DNA of 64,000 nt from Collinsella sp. BG-O-102 (GCF_023656745.1 NZ_JAMOKO010000003.1:1-64000), one strand, 5' to 3'. Positions 15,075 to 25,017 are shown, counted from the stretch's first letter. The notes: generated by a model from the letters alone, not told the origin. A program made the numbers and translations.

Positions 15075-17072
15075 CTATTGCAGGTCCAGCTGGTCCAGGT
15101 ATTCCTTGCCGTGCTCCGAGATATGGCGCTTGCGGCCCGCCTCGTCGTTGCCCAGCAACAGGTTGAACATGGTTTCCATCTTGGTGACGTCCTCGGGCTC
15201 CACCTTGATCAGACGACGCGTCTCGGGGTTCATGGTGGTGAGCCACATCATGTCCGGGTCGTTCTCACCAAGACCCTTGGAGCGGTTGATGGAACACTTC
15301 TGGTCGCCGATCTCTTTGAGGATGCCGTTCTTCTCGAGCTCGGTGTAGGCAAAGTAGGTCTTCTCTTTGCAGTTGATCTCGTAGAGCGGCGACTCGGCGA
15401 TATAGACGTAGCCCTCGTCGATAAGCGTGGGTACCAGGCGATAGAGCATGGTGAGCACGAGCGTGCGGATGTGATAACCGTCGACGTCGGCGTCCGTACA
15501 GATGATGACCTTGTTCCAGTTGAGGTTGTCCAGGTCAAAGGCGCCAAGGTTCTTGATGCGCTTGTCCTTGATCTCCACACCGCAGCCCAGCACGCGCATG
15601 AGGTCCATGATGATGTCGGACTTAAAGATGCGCGGGTAGTCCTCCTTTAGGCAGTTGAGGATCTTACCGCGGACGGGCATAACGCCCTGGAACTCGGCAT
15701 CGCGCGAGGTGCGAATGGCGCCTGCTGCCGAGTCGCCCTCTACGATGTAGATCTCGCGACGGCTCTTGTCCTTGGAGCGGCAGTCGATGAATTTCTGCAC
15801 GCGGTTGGCCATGTCGGTCTTCTGCTGCAGGTTGGTCTTGATGCTCTGGCGCGTCTTCTCGGCATTCTCGCGCGAGCGCTTGTTGATGAGCACCTGCTCC
15901 ATGATCTTATTGGCGGCGTCCTTGTTCTCGATCAAGTAAGTCGAGAGGCGCTCCTTAAAGAAGGCCGTCATAGCCTGCTGGATAAAGCGGTTGTTGATGG
16001 CCTTCTTAGTCTGGTTCTCGTAGGACGTCTGGGTTGAGAAGCAGTTGGTCACCAGCACCAGACAGTCCTGGACGTCCTGCCATTTGATGCCGCTCTCGTT
16101 TTTGTTGTACTTGCCCTGTTGCTTGATGTAGGCATCGATGGCGCTGGTCAGAGCGCTGCGGGCAGCCTTCTCGGGCGAGCCGCCGTTCTCGAGCCACGAT
16201 GAGTTGTGGTAGTACTCCTGCATCATGAAAGTGCGCGAGAAGCACATGCAAGCAGTGATTTTTACGTTGTAGTCGGGCAGGTCCTCGCGATCGCGACCGC
16301 GACGGTCGGCCTCGATAAAGAAGGGCTCGGTAAGGTAGTCGGTACCGACCTTCTCGAGCACGTAGTCCTCGATGCCCTTGGGATAGCAAAAATCCTCTTC
16401 GGAAAACTCGCCATCGTCGCCCTCGATGCGCAGGCGGAAGGTCACGTTGGCGTTGACCACGGCCTGGCGGCGCATGGTCTCGCGATACCACTCGTGGGGA
16501 ATGCTAATCGAGGTAAAGACCTCAAGATCGGGGCGCCACTTGATAGTGGTGCCGGTGCGGTTCTCGTCGCTGGGCTCAATCTCGAGTGCCTTCTTCTTGG
16601 CGCCGACGACCTTGCCCTTTTTAAAGTGCAGAGAGTACTTGTTGCCGTCGCGCCAAACCGTGACGTCCATGTACTCGGAGGCGTACTGAGTCGCGCAGGA
16701 GCCCAGGCCGTTGGTGCCGAGCGAGAAGTCGTAGTCGCCGCCTTGGTTGTTGTTATATTTGCCGCCGGCGTAGAGCTCGCAAAAGACGAGCTCCCAGTTA
16801 AAGCGCTTCTCGGAAGGGTTCCAGTCGAGCGGGCAGCCACGGCCATTGTCCTCTACCTGGATAGAGCCATCGCGAAAGGCGGTAAGGGTGATGAGCTTGC
16901 CGTAACCCTGGCGCGCCTCGTCAACGGCGTTGGACAGGATCTCGAAGGCGGCATGCGCGCAACCGTCGAGTCCGTCCGAGCCAAAGATAACGGCGGGGCG
17001 CAGGCGTACGCGTTCCTCGTCCTTGAGCTGGCGGATACTGTCGTTACCATAGTTTGCGGTGTTTTTTGCCAT
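15075..17072 (-). CDS. parE: Type II topoisomerase subunit B (ParE/GyrB-like)
   Basis: A 665-residue ATPase subunit. GHKL motifs: AAFEILSNAVDEA with catalytic Glu44 and Asn48, EDNGRGCP (Asp75), GTNGLGSC where gyrases have GLHGVG; the TOPRIM part has EGDSAAG and DADVDGYHIRT. The substitutions around the ATP lid mark it as a divergent ParE type. It precedes parC on one transcript. It supplies ATP-driven strand passage, probably decatenation. Start ATG 17072 has GAGAG five bases upstream. Confidence 0.88.
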   Translation of the reverse strand: MAKNTANYGNDSIRQLKDEERVRLRPAVIFGSDGLDGCAHAAFEILSNAVDEARQGYGKLITLTAFRDGSIQVEDNGRGCPLDWNPSEKRFNWELVFCELYAGGKYNNNQGGDYDFSLGTNGLGSCATQYASEYMDVTVWRDGNKYSLHFKKGKVVGAKKKALEIEPSDENRTGTTIKWRPDLEVFTSISIPHEWYRETMRRQAVVNANVTFRLRIEGDDGEFSEEDFCYPKGIEDYVLEKVGTDYLTEPFFIEADRRGRDREDLPDYNVKITACMCFSRTFMMQEYYHNSSWLENGGSPEKAARSALTSAIDAYIKQQGKYNKNESGIKWQDVQDCLVLVTNCFSTQTSYENQTKKAINNRFIQQAMTAFFKERLSTYLIENKDAANKIMEQVLINKRSRENAEKTRQSIKTNLQQKTDMANRVQKFIDCRSKDKSRREIYIVEGDSAAGAIRTSRDAEFQGVMPVRGKILNCLKEDYPRIFKSDIIMDLMRVLGCGVEIKDKRIKNLGAFDLDNLNWNKVIICTDADVDGYHIRTLVLTMLYRLVPTLIDEGYVYIAESPLYEINCKEKTYFAYTELEKNGILKEIGDQKCSINRSKGLGENDPDMMWLTTMNPETRRLIKVEPEDVTKMETMFNLLLGNDEAGRKRHISEHGKEYLDQLDLQ

Positions 17073-17288
17073 ACTCGCTCTCTCGGTGCTCCTTTGCTGC
17101 GTTTAAGTCATATAGATAGTCAAGGTAGCATAGCCGAGCCCGCAGACGATTCCACCCAACACGAAATCCATCGAACAATCGTTCGGATTAAAGGGGATAG
17201 TGTTTAGTGGTAGCGCGGCATTGTTAAACAAATTTGGATACAGATGAATTTTATTTAATAGGGACCTAGTTTTACTAAACAAAATCGA

Positions 17289-17507
17289 ATGATGCTGATT
17301 GTGCGAGCGGGCACATCGATCGACTATCAATCACGTTTACTCGGAAAAAACCGAGTCGGTTTTGTCCGAGTAAGATTGAAGGCGATCGAATGCGTTCTGC
17401 TGCGTTTGCGGTTGGATGCGTTTATCAAAAACGTGCCATGCGGATTGTTGGCGAAAAAGCGCCGTGCCAAGCTCGAGGCAGAACTCAACTCCTCTGACGA
17501 CATCTAA
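17289..17507 (+). CDS. Doubtful small ORF ahead of a plus-strand terminator
   Basis: A 72-codon frame with a basic middle and an acidic end (RRAKLEAELNSSDDI), stopping six bases before a terminator hairpin. There is no good ribosome site, and a perfect hairpin (17337-17373) lies inside it. A second frame over the 3' half is equally open. It may be a remnant, a small protein with a later start, or a non-coding transcript. Confidence 0.25.
   Translation: MMLIVRAGTSIDYQSRLLGKNRVGFVRVRLKAIECVLLRLRLDAFIKNVPCGLLAKKRRAKLEAELNSSDDI
17337..17373. repeat. 37-base near-perfect palindrome
   Basis: TTACTCGGA pairs with TCCGAGTAA as outer arms and AAAAACCGA with TCGGTTTTG as inner arms, leaving a one-base centre with a single mismatch. 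Could be an RNA hairpin or a protein-binding dyad. Confidence 0.6.
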
Positions 17508-17512
17508 TGCGT

Positions 17513-17550
17513 AATGGGCTGGCTCTGGGTATCCAGAACCAGCCCATTTT
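17513..17550 (+). terminator. Hairpin with plus-strand T-run
   Basis: AATGGGCTGG-c-TCTGG pairs with CCAGA-a-CCAGCCCATT (loop GTAT), followed by TTTTG on the plus strand. The minus strand has only TT after the stem, so it would stop a rightward transcript best, though it also lies 50 bases downstream of the minus-strand surface-protein gene. Confidence 0.6.
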
Positions 17551-17597
17551 GATGGTCGATGAGCCGAGTCGGCGTCTCTCGCAAAGGTAACTGAGAG

Positions 17598-20500
17598 CTA
17601 GTGAGGCTTATCAGAATTGACCTCATCGGCGGCGTCGTTTTCGAGCGCCGTGCGGCGGGCGCTGTAGGCGACAAGGCCGGCACCAGCTGCGGCGAGTGCT
17701 GCTGCGGCTGCCGTAAGGGGAGCGTTGACATCGCCCGTGCCCGCAAGCGCGCCCGATTTTCCGGAGCGCTTGTTAGTGCCGTGGTCCTTGCCACTGCTGG
17801 AGCTGCTTCCGCCGGAGCCGCCGCCCTTGTCAGTACCGCCGCCACTCGAGTCGCCACCGCCGTCCGCCGTCATCGGTGCATCGTGAAGCCCCGTCGTATC
17901 CGCGCTGTCGCATACGCCGACCTGAACTTCTGAGCGTTCGCATGCCGCGTCGGGCACATGAAGCTCGTGCAGTACGGCGCCCAGCGCCGAGTTTGCGCCC
18001 GGTCGAATTTCCTCGAGCGTTACGGGATCGAGCGCCACCAGATTACGCGCTTTCGCATATAGCGTTACACGTTTGCCCACCTCGTCGCTCCAGCTCTCCG
18101 GGATAGCAAAGCTCATGCGGAACTGTGCCGTGCAACCCGGTGCCAGCACGGCGTTGCCGTTGTCGGCTACCAGCGGGTGCGTTGCAAAACATGTGCCCAG
18201 CGTCTCGAGCGCGTACTTCACGTGTGCCATGTCGTTGGCCGAAGCGCTCTCGGCAAGCTCTGGATCGTAGATCGATGCCATGCGTGCGTTCGCTCCGAAC
18301 CCGATGGATGCGCTGGAGAACGGCTGGCTGGAGCTCTCTCGGTACAGATCGATCGTGCCGGCGGTCAGCAAGGTGTTGCCGTCGTTTCGCACCGTGACCA
18401 TGAAGGATTCGCCTGCTGCTCCGGGCACCACAGCGCCCGAGGTGGCGACCGCGCCCGTCGGAGTGGCACACGCCACCAAGGGCACTTCGATGCCGTGCAG
18501 CTCTGCCTCGCTCTTCTCCGCGCTCGCAATGTGCGTGGCGAGTGCGGAGAGCATGCCTCCCGACGTCAAAAATGTCGTTATCTGATCGACGGGATGGTCC
18601 AGCTCGCACATCACGAACGGCTCCGTGAACAGATCGCCTGCCAAGGTGCTGGCGAAGATGCGGAAGTGCTTGCCCATCACTGCTACCGGGTTGCCTTCTT
18701 CGTCGTAGGTTTGCCCCACCTTGCCATCGGTGTTCTCTACATAGACCACGCACCTGCCGTTGTTGCTTACGCTAAACGATGCCGGGCCACAGCCTGCGGC
18801 ACCCACGGGCTGCGTTGCAAATGCCGATGCGCCTCGCGTCCAAGTAATATGCTGCAGTTGCTCGTTGACGGTTGCCAAAAAGCCCGAATGTTGTGGCCAC
18901 GGCACCGCGTGGGGTACTGTGGCATCTGGTGGCATAACGCCCCAACCCGCGATGGACTGGCCGATCACGGCATACGATGCGCAGCCACTACCGTTTGCAG
19001 TTTCGTATGCAACGGACACCACCATTTTGCCGTTGATATTCTCGGGTACGCCCAGCTCGATGCTCGATGGCGCTTGCGGAAAGCGGAGGACCTGACGGAA
19101 CGTGAGGCTGTCGCCCGAAACGTCCGACCACAGGGTGAAGCACTCCAGCGCAACCTCTGCCTCATTGCCCAGCGCCTTTTCTGCGGTGGTTCCGCGGCGG
19201 TGGAGGTAAGCGCCCGACAGGCGCCCGTCGACCAGCGTCTTGCCCACCGTGATGCGTGGACACTGCAGACAATGGTGGCCATCCTCCTGAAGGCGGCCGC
19301 GCGAGATGCTGCGCCACGACGTATGAGACATCACGCGAACTTCGTCGTTGCTTATGCGCAGGCGCACAACGGACAGTATGCCGGCTGTGCTTGCCGTATC
19401 GAAAAGGGTGTTGTCGCCGTCGGGGCGCTCGCCCGAGACCAGCAGCACGTAAGCGTCCTGGTTTTCTCTTCCGTCCGTATATTCCACTACGTCGAAGTCG
19501 TAATCGAATATGCCGTCGCGCTCCACGTCGCCCTCGCCAAAGCCAAGGGGGAAGTCCACGGGCATGGGGGCAGACCACGTGCCGTTTGCCTTTGTGTGCA
19601 CCACTAGGCGCGAGCGGCCATTGTCGCCGTAGCGCACCGAGGCGATACGGAACAGGCATTCTACGCCGGCGATCATTGCCAGCTTCATGTGAGCTTCGCT
19701 GAGCACGCCAGTAAACAGCACGTTGTCGCTCGAGGGCTTGATGCCGCCACGCTCGTCCTCCGATACACCAGCAGAATTGGCGTTGGGGTCCGCAACGGCG
19801 TCCTTCGCCTGCCCGATATGGGTGTACGCATACATCGGCGCGGCGTTTTCGTCGTTCTCTATCAGTGCATGGACGAAATGCTCGATCTGTCCCGTGTCGT
19901 CGCTTTCTGCATCCGCCTCGAGCTCAATGCGCGTGACCGCTTGATCCCAATCGCGCACGACAGGCGCGACGTTTACGGCGGTGGCCTTAACCTCGGCGCG
20001 TGCGAGTAGCTCGGCGTTGGTGACGATGGTGGCCGATGCGATAAATTGCGGCACGCCGCCCGCCTCGATGTTGCCGGGCGTGCCTAAGCGGGCATCCAGC
20101 GTGTAAGGCGTATCCCCACCCAATGCAAGCTCAGAGCGTTGGAGCACATACTGGTTGCCATTGTTCACCGACATATTCCACGAATCGAGGAGTGTGGGCC
20201 ACGACCCCGACCAAGCCTTGGTGGTCCACTTGAACATTACGAACTGGAGTATCACATCGACATCGACGTCCGCACCCACGCGCAGTCGCGGAAGCTGGTG
20301 TCCATCTGCCTTCTCGTACCCAATGAACAGCGTGAGGGATGCGGCGCCGCGCACGGCAGACGAAGCGACGCCTGCAACGCCGGCGCCAAAGGTGACGGCA
20401 AGCCCGATTTGGATGGTGAATGAGCCTGAGGTGTTTGAATAGTCGAGCGAAATGTTTTTAAAAAACGCCGCGCCGCTACCGTGCGTGTGGGCGCCCACGG

Positions 20501-21965
20501 CGAGTGCCAGTTTTGCCAGCACCCAGGGGTTGACGTTTAGGAAAAATGGCACCGGTCCTAGGGTAAACTGCTCTGTCCAATTGAGATCGGTTCTTACCTG
20601 AAAGAGGGCCTTGATATTGCCGTATGCGGGGTCGTTGTTGTTGCCCCAGGTTTTGCCCACCCAATCGTAGGCGAGCGAGCCATACAGCTGTGTGGCGATA
20701 TCCATCGTGAACAGCAGCGTGCAATGGTGGCGAAGGAGCTTGGTGTTTCTTGGATCGGTACCCGAACCGGCACTCATACTCTTATATTGATTCCACTTCC
20801 CCTCCATCTCGTCGAGGTAACGGTTTGCCTGCTTGGCACCCGACTCGCGCGGTGACTTCTTCCAGTACTCTGGATCAGGGTTACCCGAATCGTTCATGTA
20901 GCCGACCGGCTTGTATCCTCCGCCAAACAGTACGTACCCGGCAAACGAGAAATCGAACAGAATGGGGAACGAGGGCATCCAGCAGGTGAACTTGTTGCCG
21001 CCGATGCCGGGAAACGCCGCCGGAAAATCAAACGGAGTAATCTCTTGGTCCATGGTAGTGGGGACGATAGTGGTCGATCCGGATTCCGCCTTTGCGGCCG
21101 GCGCGGTGACAACGGCCATGGGGGATGAGAGCGTGTAGGTTTTGCCCTGATAGTCGAGGCCAAAGCGCAGCTTGCATCCTTCTTCCAGAAGGCTCGATGC
21201 CGCGTCGAGGAACTTGTCTTCGAGCGTGAACGTCGCCAGATTATCCGCGCCCGATGCACTGGCCTTGACTTGGCCAATCTGCGTGACGGTTTCGGATGAG
21301 CTGCCCGCAGCGGGCATCACTTTATTGATATGCAACGTTGCCTGCCCGCCCTGCGGCAGATGGGCCTGCACGGTAAAAGCGTGCGTGTCGGGCTGATCGT
21401 TTGCTGCTTCGTCCGCTGGCATTGCCATAAACGTGGCGTCGGCGTACTGGATGTCCCATTCGTCGAATGTGAGCTGGCGAAAGTACGGCTCGCCATCGGA
21501 GAGCGGACGTGTGGGTGCGGTAATGGCGGTGCCGCCTTGGACACGCGCGAGGGGAATCTCGACATCGCGGTAGCCCGCCATGCTAATGGAGATGCCGCCG
21601 TTAAAGTCATACGCGTCGAGAAGCGTCGCCTCGTCCACGTAGCCTTCTGAAAGCGGCGCGACCTCAAAGATGGCCGTGCCTTCGTCATCGGTAGCGGCGG
21701 TGAGCTGCTTGCCTGCGGCATAGCGCGATGTGAGTGTGACCTGGGCACCCGTGATGGGCGTATTCTTGTTGGCGACGTCGACCACGACCACACCAAACAT
21801 GGTGCGCGAGAGAACGAGCACCCTGAAAGGGTCTTTTTCGTCGGCATAGGCTTCGGTGGGCGCGAACGGCAATATGAAGGCGTTTGCGCTTCCCGGCACG
21901 CGCGGCAACATAATGCTCGCCAGCGAGGACGCTCCGGCAACAAGTAACGAACGGCGATCAAGCAT
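17598..21965 (-). CDS. Large cell-wall-anchored surface protein
   Basis: A 1,455-residue secreted protein. Start 21965 is set by GGGAG six bases upstream; the protein then opens MLDRRSLLVAGASSLASIML, a Tat-like twin-Arg signal with an Ala-x-Ala cleavage zone. Residues ~55-125 form a carboxypeptidase-regulatory-like beta fold (TPITGAQVTLTSRYAAGK). The long middle is beta-rich with no recognised enzyme motif. The end has a Gly/Ser linker, LAGTGD (sortase motif of the LAxTG type used by actinobacterial class E sortases), an Ala-rich membrane segment and a short charged tail. A Tat route for a sortase substrate is unusual. Function unknown; adhesion or polymer binding is possible. Confidence 0.8.
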   Translation of the reverse strand: MLDRRSLLVAGASSLASIMLPRVPGSANAFILPFAPTEAYADEKDPFRVLVLSRTMFGVVVVDVANKNTPITGAQVTLTSRYAAGKQLTAATDDEGTAIFEVAPLSEGYVDEATLLDAYDFNGGISISMAGYRDVEIPLARVQGGTAITAPTRPLSDGEPYFRQLTFDEWDIQYADATFMAMPADEAANDQPDTHAFTVQAHLPQGGQATLHINKVMPAAGSSSETVTQIGQVKASASGADNLATFTLEDKFLDAASSLLEEGCKLRFGLDYQGKTYTLSSPMAVVTAPAAKAESGSTTIVPTTMDQEITPFDFPAAFPGIGGNKFTCWMPSFPILFDFSFAGYVLFGGGYKPVGYMNDSGNPDPEYWKKSPRESGAKQANRYLDEMEGKWNQYKSMSAGSGTDPRNTKLLRHHCTLLFTMDIATQLYGSLAYDWVGKTWGNNNDPAYGNIKALFQVRTDLNWTEQFTLGPVPFFLNVNPWVLAKLALAVGAHTHGSGAAFFKNISLDYSNTSGSFTIQIGLAVTFGAGVAGVASSAVRGAASLTLFIGYEKADGHQLPRLRVGADVDVDVILQFVMFKWTTKAWSGSWPTLLDSWNMSVNNGNQYVLQRSELALGGDTPYTLDARLGTPGNIEAGGVPQFIASATIVTNAELLARAEVKATAVNVAPVVRDWDQAVTRIELEADAESDDTGQIEHFVHALIENDENAAPMYAYTHIGQAKDAVADPNANSAGVSEDERGGIKPSSDNVLFTGVLSEAHMKLAMIAGVECLFRIASVRYGDNGRSRLVVHTKANGTWSAPMPVDFPLGFGEGDVERDGIFDYDFDVVEYTDGRENQDAYVLLVSGERPDGDNTLFDTASTAGILSVVRLRISNDEVRVMSHTSWRSISRGRLQEDGHHCLQCPRITVGKTLVDGRLSGAYLHRRGTTAEKALGNEAEVALECFTLWSDVSGDSLTFRQVLRFPQAPSSIELGVPENINGKMVVSVAYETANGSGCASYAVIGQSIAGWGVMPPDATVPHAVPWPQHSGFLATVNEQLQHITWTRGASAFATQPVGAAGCGPASFSVSNNGRCVVYVENTDGKVGQTYDEEGNPVAVMGKHFRIFASTLAGDLFTEPFVMCELDHPVDQITTFLTSGGMLSALATHIASAEKSEAELHGIEVPLVACATPTGAVATSGAVVPGAAGESFMVTVRNDGNTLLTAGTIDLYRESSSQPFSSASIGFGANARMASIYDPELAESASANDMAHVKYALETLGTCFATHPLVADNGNAVLAPGCTAQFRMSFAIPESWSDEVGKRVTLYAKARNLVALDPVTLEEIRPGANSALGAVLHELHVPDAACERSEVQVGVCDSADTTGLHDAPMTADGGGDSSGGGTDKGGGSGGSSSSSGKDHGTNKRSGKSGALAGTGDVNAPLTAAAAALAAAGAGLVAYSARRTALENDAADEVNSDKPH

Positions 21966-22121
21966 CTTTGGCTCCCATCCCGCAGGTATCGGTGGAAATA
22001 ATCCAATTTTGCGAGAAGGCATCCTGTCACGGTAGTGCCGTCCGAGGGCCAAAATGTCCAATTTGAGCGAGTGAAGCGCCGGGGCTCCGGGGCGCACGTG
22101 CCGCGCTAGGCAGTCTGGCTG

Positions 22122-23126
22122 CTAACGCAGCATATGCGCGACCAGCTCAGTGCGCGTGCCGATGCCAAGCTTTGCATACACGTTGGACAGTCGATTTTTA
22201 ACGGTACCTGGCGACACACCCATATGACGAGCGATTTCGGCGTTGGTCCATCCGCGGCAGGCGAGCATGGCCATGGTGAACTCTGTGGTCGTCAGGTCGT
22301 CAGCCACGTCCTCGCCCGAATCGGGGTTGTGGATGCGCCGCCAGCCGTAGCTGAATCGATACGTAATCTCGATGATGCGTGCGAAATCGTCAGGGTATTG
22401 CGATTTTAGGCATGCCTCGATGAGCCCCTGCAAAAGGCCGTGGTGCTCGCCAATGAGCTCGATAAGGCCGTCGGGGCGCGCAATGTTCCAAGCGGCTCCG
22501 AAGTGCGTTTTTGCGGCGTCGATGTCCTTGAGGCTCATGCATGCCATGGAAGCTGCCAGGTGCAGGAACAGTTCCGAGATCGGATAGCTCCCCTGTTTCA
22601 TGATCAGGGCGTTTTCCGCCATGCCCAGACTGCGGCCATATTCGCCGCGCAGGTACAGGGCATGCGCCATCACGTAGCTGGCGAACAGGCGCAGGCCTTC
22701 GGGCAGATGCGCCGCAAGCGGATAAAACTCTTCGGCAGAATACGGGGAAGACAAGTGCAGCAGGACGCTTGCGGCCGAGGCGAACAGGATATGCGTGGCG
22801 TGGACGGCGGGTGATTCCTCGTCAGTTGGCGTATCGAGGATGCCCGCAAGACAACGGCGGGCGTCGGCGATACGGTTGAGCGACAGGCTGGCGTATCCGC
22901 AGATAAAGCATGCGGAATAGCGCAGTGCGGAATCGGTGGCGTCAAGATAGGGGCGCGCCGTCTTGGCAGCGAGGGCGGCCTGTCCGCGAAAGTACAGCGC
23001 TTCTGCCGTGGCGATGGTGCGTGAATCGGGGTCGGAAATGCCTGCAACCGCAGCGTCAATCTGCCCCGGCACAAAGGCAGTGCACATCAACGGCATGGGA
23101 ACGCATGGGTAGCCATCGCAGTCCAT
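22122..23126 (-). CDS. LuxR-type HTH regulator
   Basis: A 334-residue protein. GGGAG seven bases before ATG 23126 marks the start. The first ~260 residues are alpha-helical repeats (TPR-like: LRGEYGRSLGMAENAL), and the end is a LuxR/GerE HTH (LTTTEFTMAMLACRGWTNAE, then IARHMGVSPGTVKNRLSNVY). It has no receiver domain. It lies 157 bases upstream of the surface-protein gene on the same strand and 69 bases after the histidine kinase, so it may control the surface protein. Confidence 0.85.
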   Translation of the reverse strand: MDCDGYPCVPMPLMCTAFVPGQIDAAVAGISDPDSRTIATAEALYFRGQAALAAKTARPYLDATDSALRYSACFICGYASLSLNRIADARRCLAGILDTPTDEESPAVHATHILFASAASVLLHLSSPYSAEEFYPLAAHLPEGLRLFASYVMAHALYLRGEYGRSLGMAENALIMKQGSYPISELFLHLAASMACMSLKDIDAAKTHFGAAWNIARPDGLIELIGEHHGLLQGLIEACLKSQYPDDFARIIEITYRFSYGWRRIHNPDSGEDVADDLTTTEFTMAMLACRGWTNAEIARHMGVSPGTVKNRLSNVYAKLGIGTRTELVAHMLR

Positions 23127-23194
23127 CTTCCATCTCCCAACAGCTGGCAACAATAGCAGCAATTGTACTCCTGTTGCTCGGGACCCCTTTCGTT

Positions 23195-24346
23195 TTACTG
23201 CTCGGTTGACGCTGCGGATCGTTTTGGAAGGCTTACGAGCATGGTGGTCCCGTTCTCGGAACTTGTTTCGACCTCTACTGTGCCACCGTGAAGAGCTGCA
23301 ATCTCCCAAACGAGCGCTAGTCCGAGTCCTGCGCCGCCGTATGCCCTGCTGCGGGATTTGTCTAGACGAATGAACGGCTGGAAGATGCTCTCTCGGTACT
23401 TCTTGGGTATCCCCGGGCCCTGGTCCTCGACTCGCAGGAACACGTGGCTGTCGTTGTCGCAGATGGAGACGGTAACGCTCGAGTCGGTGCGGCTATAGCG
23501 GATAGCGTTTTCGGCCAGGTTAAACACCAGCCGATAGAGGAGCGTGTCGCTCCCGATTACTAAAGCGTCTCCAGCACAATTGAGGGCTATGCCCCTTTTT
23601 TCGGCAAGTGGCGCAAGGTCGGTGAGGACCTCTTCGGACAAGGGGCCAAGCTCCACATCGTCCTCGCAAGGAACGCTGCGGAGCTCACTCATCTCGAGCA
23701 ATACCTTGGCCATTCGAGACATGCGCTCGGTTTGTTCTTGTAGCAGGCCGAGTAGCTCGGCAGTTTCGGGTTGCAAACCGGAGTGCTCGGAGATGAATAG
23801 TTCAATCTGTGCTTGCATAAGGGCGAGCGGGGTGCGCAGCTCGTGTGCGGCGTTGCCGGTAAACTGACGCTGTGCAGAGAACCCTTCGCCAAGACGGGCG
23901 ATCATGTCGTTGAAAGAGGCGCTGCATCGTTGTAGCTCGATGGGCACATCTTCACTGAGCCTGATTTCGCTTAGGTTGTCAGGCTGCACACGCTCGACCT
24001 GGGCCGCAAAAGCCCGTAGCGGTTTGAGTGCACGGCCGCTCACAAAGTATGCCAGCGCGCCGCCAAGGAGTGTGACTCCAGCCGTGATGTACCAGGCTGT
24101 CGTGCCAAAAGACTCCTGTGCGTCGTTTACGACGATCGTGACCTCGTCATCGAGGCTCTCCTTCGTTGGGTCAAACGCCTGAGGTGCATCTACGCCGGCT
24201 GCGCTAAGGGCCGAGATGTCGCTGCCGATAGCATCCATGTAGCGCATGCCCGTATAGCCGACCAGACAGTTCGTCAGCACGCATGCCGCACACGTCAGCA
24301 GTGCCGTCATAATCGTTATGCGCCATTGCAGCGAAAGCCTTTTCAT
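23195..24346 (-). CDS. Sensor histidine kinase (OmpR-type partner)
   Basis: A 383-residue membrane kinase: membrane segments near residues 10-32 and 85-105 with a ~50-residue outside loop, HAMP (~105-160), His box NAAHELRTPL, N box LAENAIRYS, G boxes EDQGPGIP and GGAGLGLAL. Its ATG overlaps the response-regulator stop as ATGA. It phosphorylates the regulator encoded just upstream. The divergent thiol-redox operon starting at 25108 is the likely target and suggests a redox or cell-envelope signal. Confidence 0.92.
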   Translation of the reverse strand: MKRLSLQWRITIMTALLTCAACVLTNCLVGYTGMRYMDAIGSDISALSAAGVDAPQAFDPTKESLDDEVTIVVNDAQESFGTTAWYITAGVTLLGGALAYFVSGRALKPLRAFAAQVERVQPDNLSEIRLSEDVPIELQRCSASFNDMIARLGEGFSAQRQFTGNAAHELRTPLALMQAQIELFISEHSGLQPETAELLGLLQEQTERMSRMAKVLLEMSELRSVPCEDDVELGPLSEEVLTDLAPLAEKRGIALNCAGDALVIGSDTLLYRLVFNLAENAIRYSRTDSSVTVSICDNDSHVFLRVEDQGPGIPKKYRESIFQPFIRLDKSRSRAYGGAGLGLALVWEIAALHGGTVEVETSSENGTTMLVSLPKRSAASTEQ

Positions 24347-25017
24347 TCGCTATCCTCCATAACGTAGCCCTCTCCAATCCGATTGCGAATCGGGTCGTAT
24401 CCCAAAGCGCTGCGTAGCTTTTTGCGGAGTGACGAGATGTGAACGCGGGTTGCGTTGCTAAAGCTGTTCACGCTGCTATCCCAAACGTGCTCGATAAGCT
24501 CCTCTTGGCTTACCGGTCGCCCCTGATTAAGCATCAGGTATTCCAAGATTCCCGTTTCCTTGCGTGTAAGAGATAGAGCCTCACTGTCCACGGAAGCGAT
24601 GCGCGCCTTGGTGTCAAAGCTGAGCTTTCCGCAGGCTAATACTATGTCGCTTTGTGCGAAGCGCCTGAGGGTAAGGCTGCGGATCCTTGCCGCAAGTTCG
24701 TCCAGATGAAACGGCTTGGTAAGGTAATCGTTGGCGCCGGCATCGAGTCCGGCGACTTTATCGGATACTTCGCCACGCGCGGACAGAATCAGTACCTTAG
24801 TCTCGCAATCGGTTTTCCTAAGTTCCCTGAGCACGGTCATGCCATCGATACGGGGAAGGTTGAGGTCGAGTACCACGAGGTCAAAGACTTCGACGCCCAG
24901 CAGGTCGAGCGCCTCCTGTCCGTCGTGGCAGCAGTCGACGCTGTACGCCAAGTTTCGCAAGCTGCGCGCGATTGCATCGCACAGTGCTCGCTCGTCTTCG
25001 ACGATCAAAATACGCAT
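24343..25017 (-). CDS. OmpR/PhoB-family response regulator
   Basis: A 224-residue regulator; AAGGAG six bases before ATG 25017. Receiver domain with acidic pair EDE, phosphorylated Asp in LVVLDLNLP, Ser/Thr in LILSARG and Lys in LTKPF; then a trans_reg_C winged helix (LSLTRKETGILEYLML ... VHISSLRKKL). Pairs with the kinase by a 4-base overlap. The 90 bases to the divergent redox operon give room for one operator. Confidence 0.93.
   Translation of the reverse strand: MRILIVEDERALCDAIARSLRNLAYSVDCCHDGQEALDLLGVEVFDLVVLDLNLPRIDGMTVLRELRKTDCETKVLILSARGEVSDKVAGLDAGANDYLTKPFHLDELAARIRSLTLRRFAQSDIVLACGKLSFDTKARIASVDSEALSLTRKETGILEYLMLNQGRPVSQEELIEHVWDSSVNSFSNATRVHISSLRKKLRSALGYDPIRNRIGEGYVMEDSE

Larger units (their letters stand above)
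17073..17597. other. 525-base gap between parE and the surface-protein gene
   Basis: Holds the parE upstream region (minus strand), a perfect interrupted hairpin at 17337-17373, a doubtful plus-strand frame ending at 17507, and a hairpin with a T-run on the plus strand at 17513-17550. AT-rich at 17190-17290 (likely parE promoter zone), though no consensus promoter stands out. The plus-strand terminator implies some rightward transcript, coding or not. Confidence 0.4.

Noticed and set aside
18177-19607. 476-codon plus-strand frame inside the surface-protein gene
   Set aside because: Antisense shadow with many Cys/His/Arg runs; the minus frame has signal peptide and cell-wall anchor.
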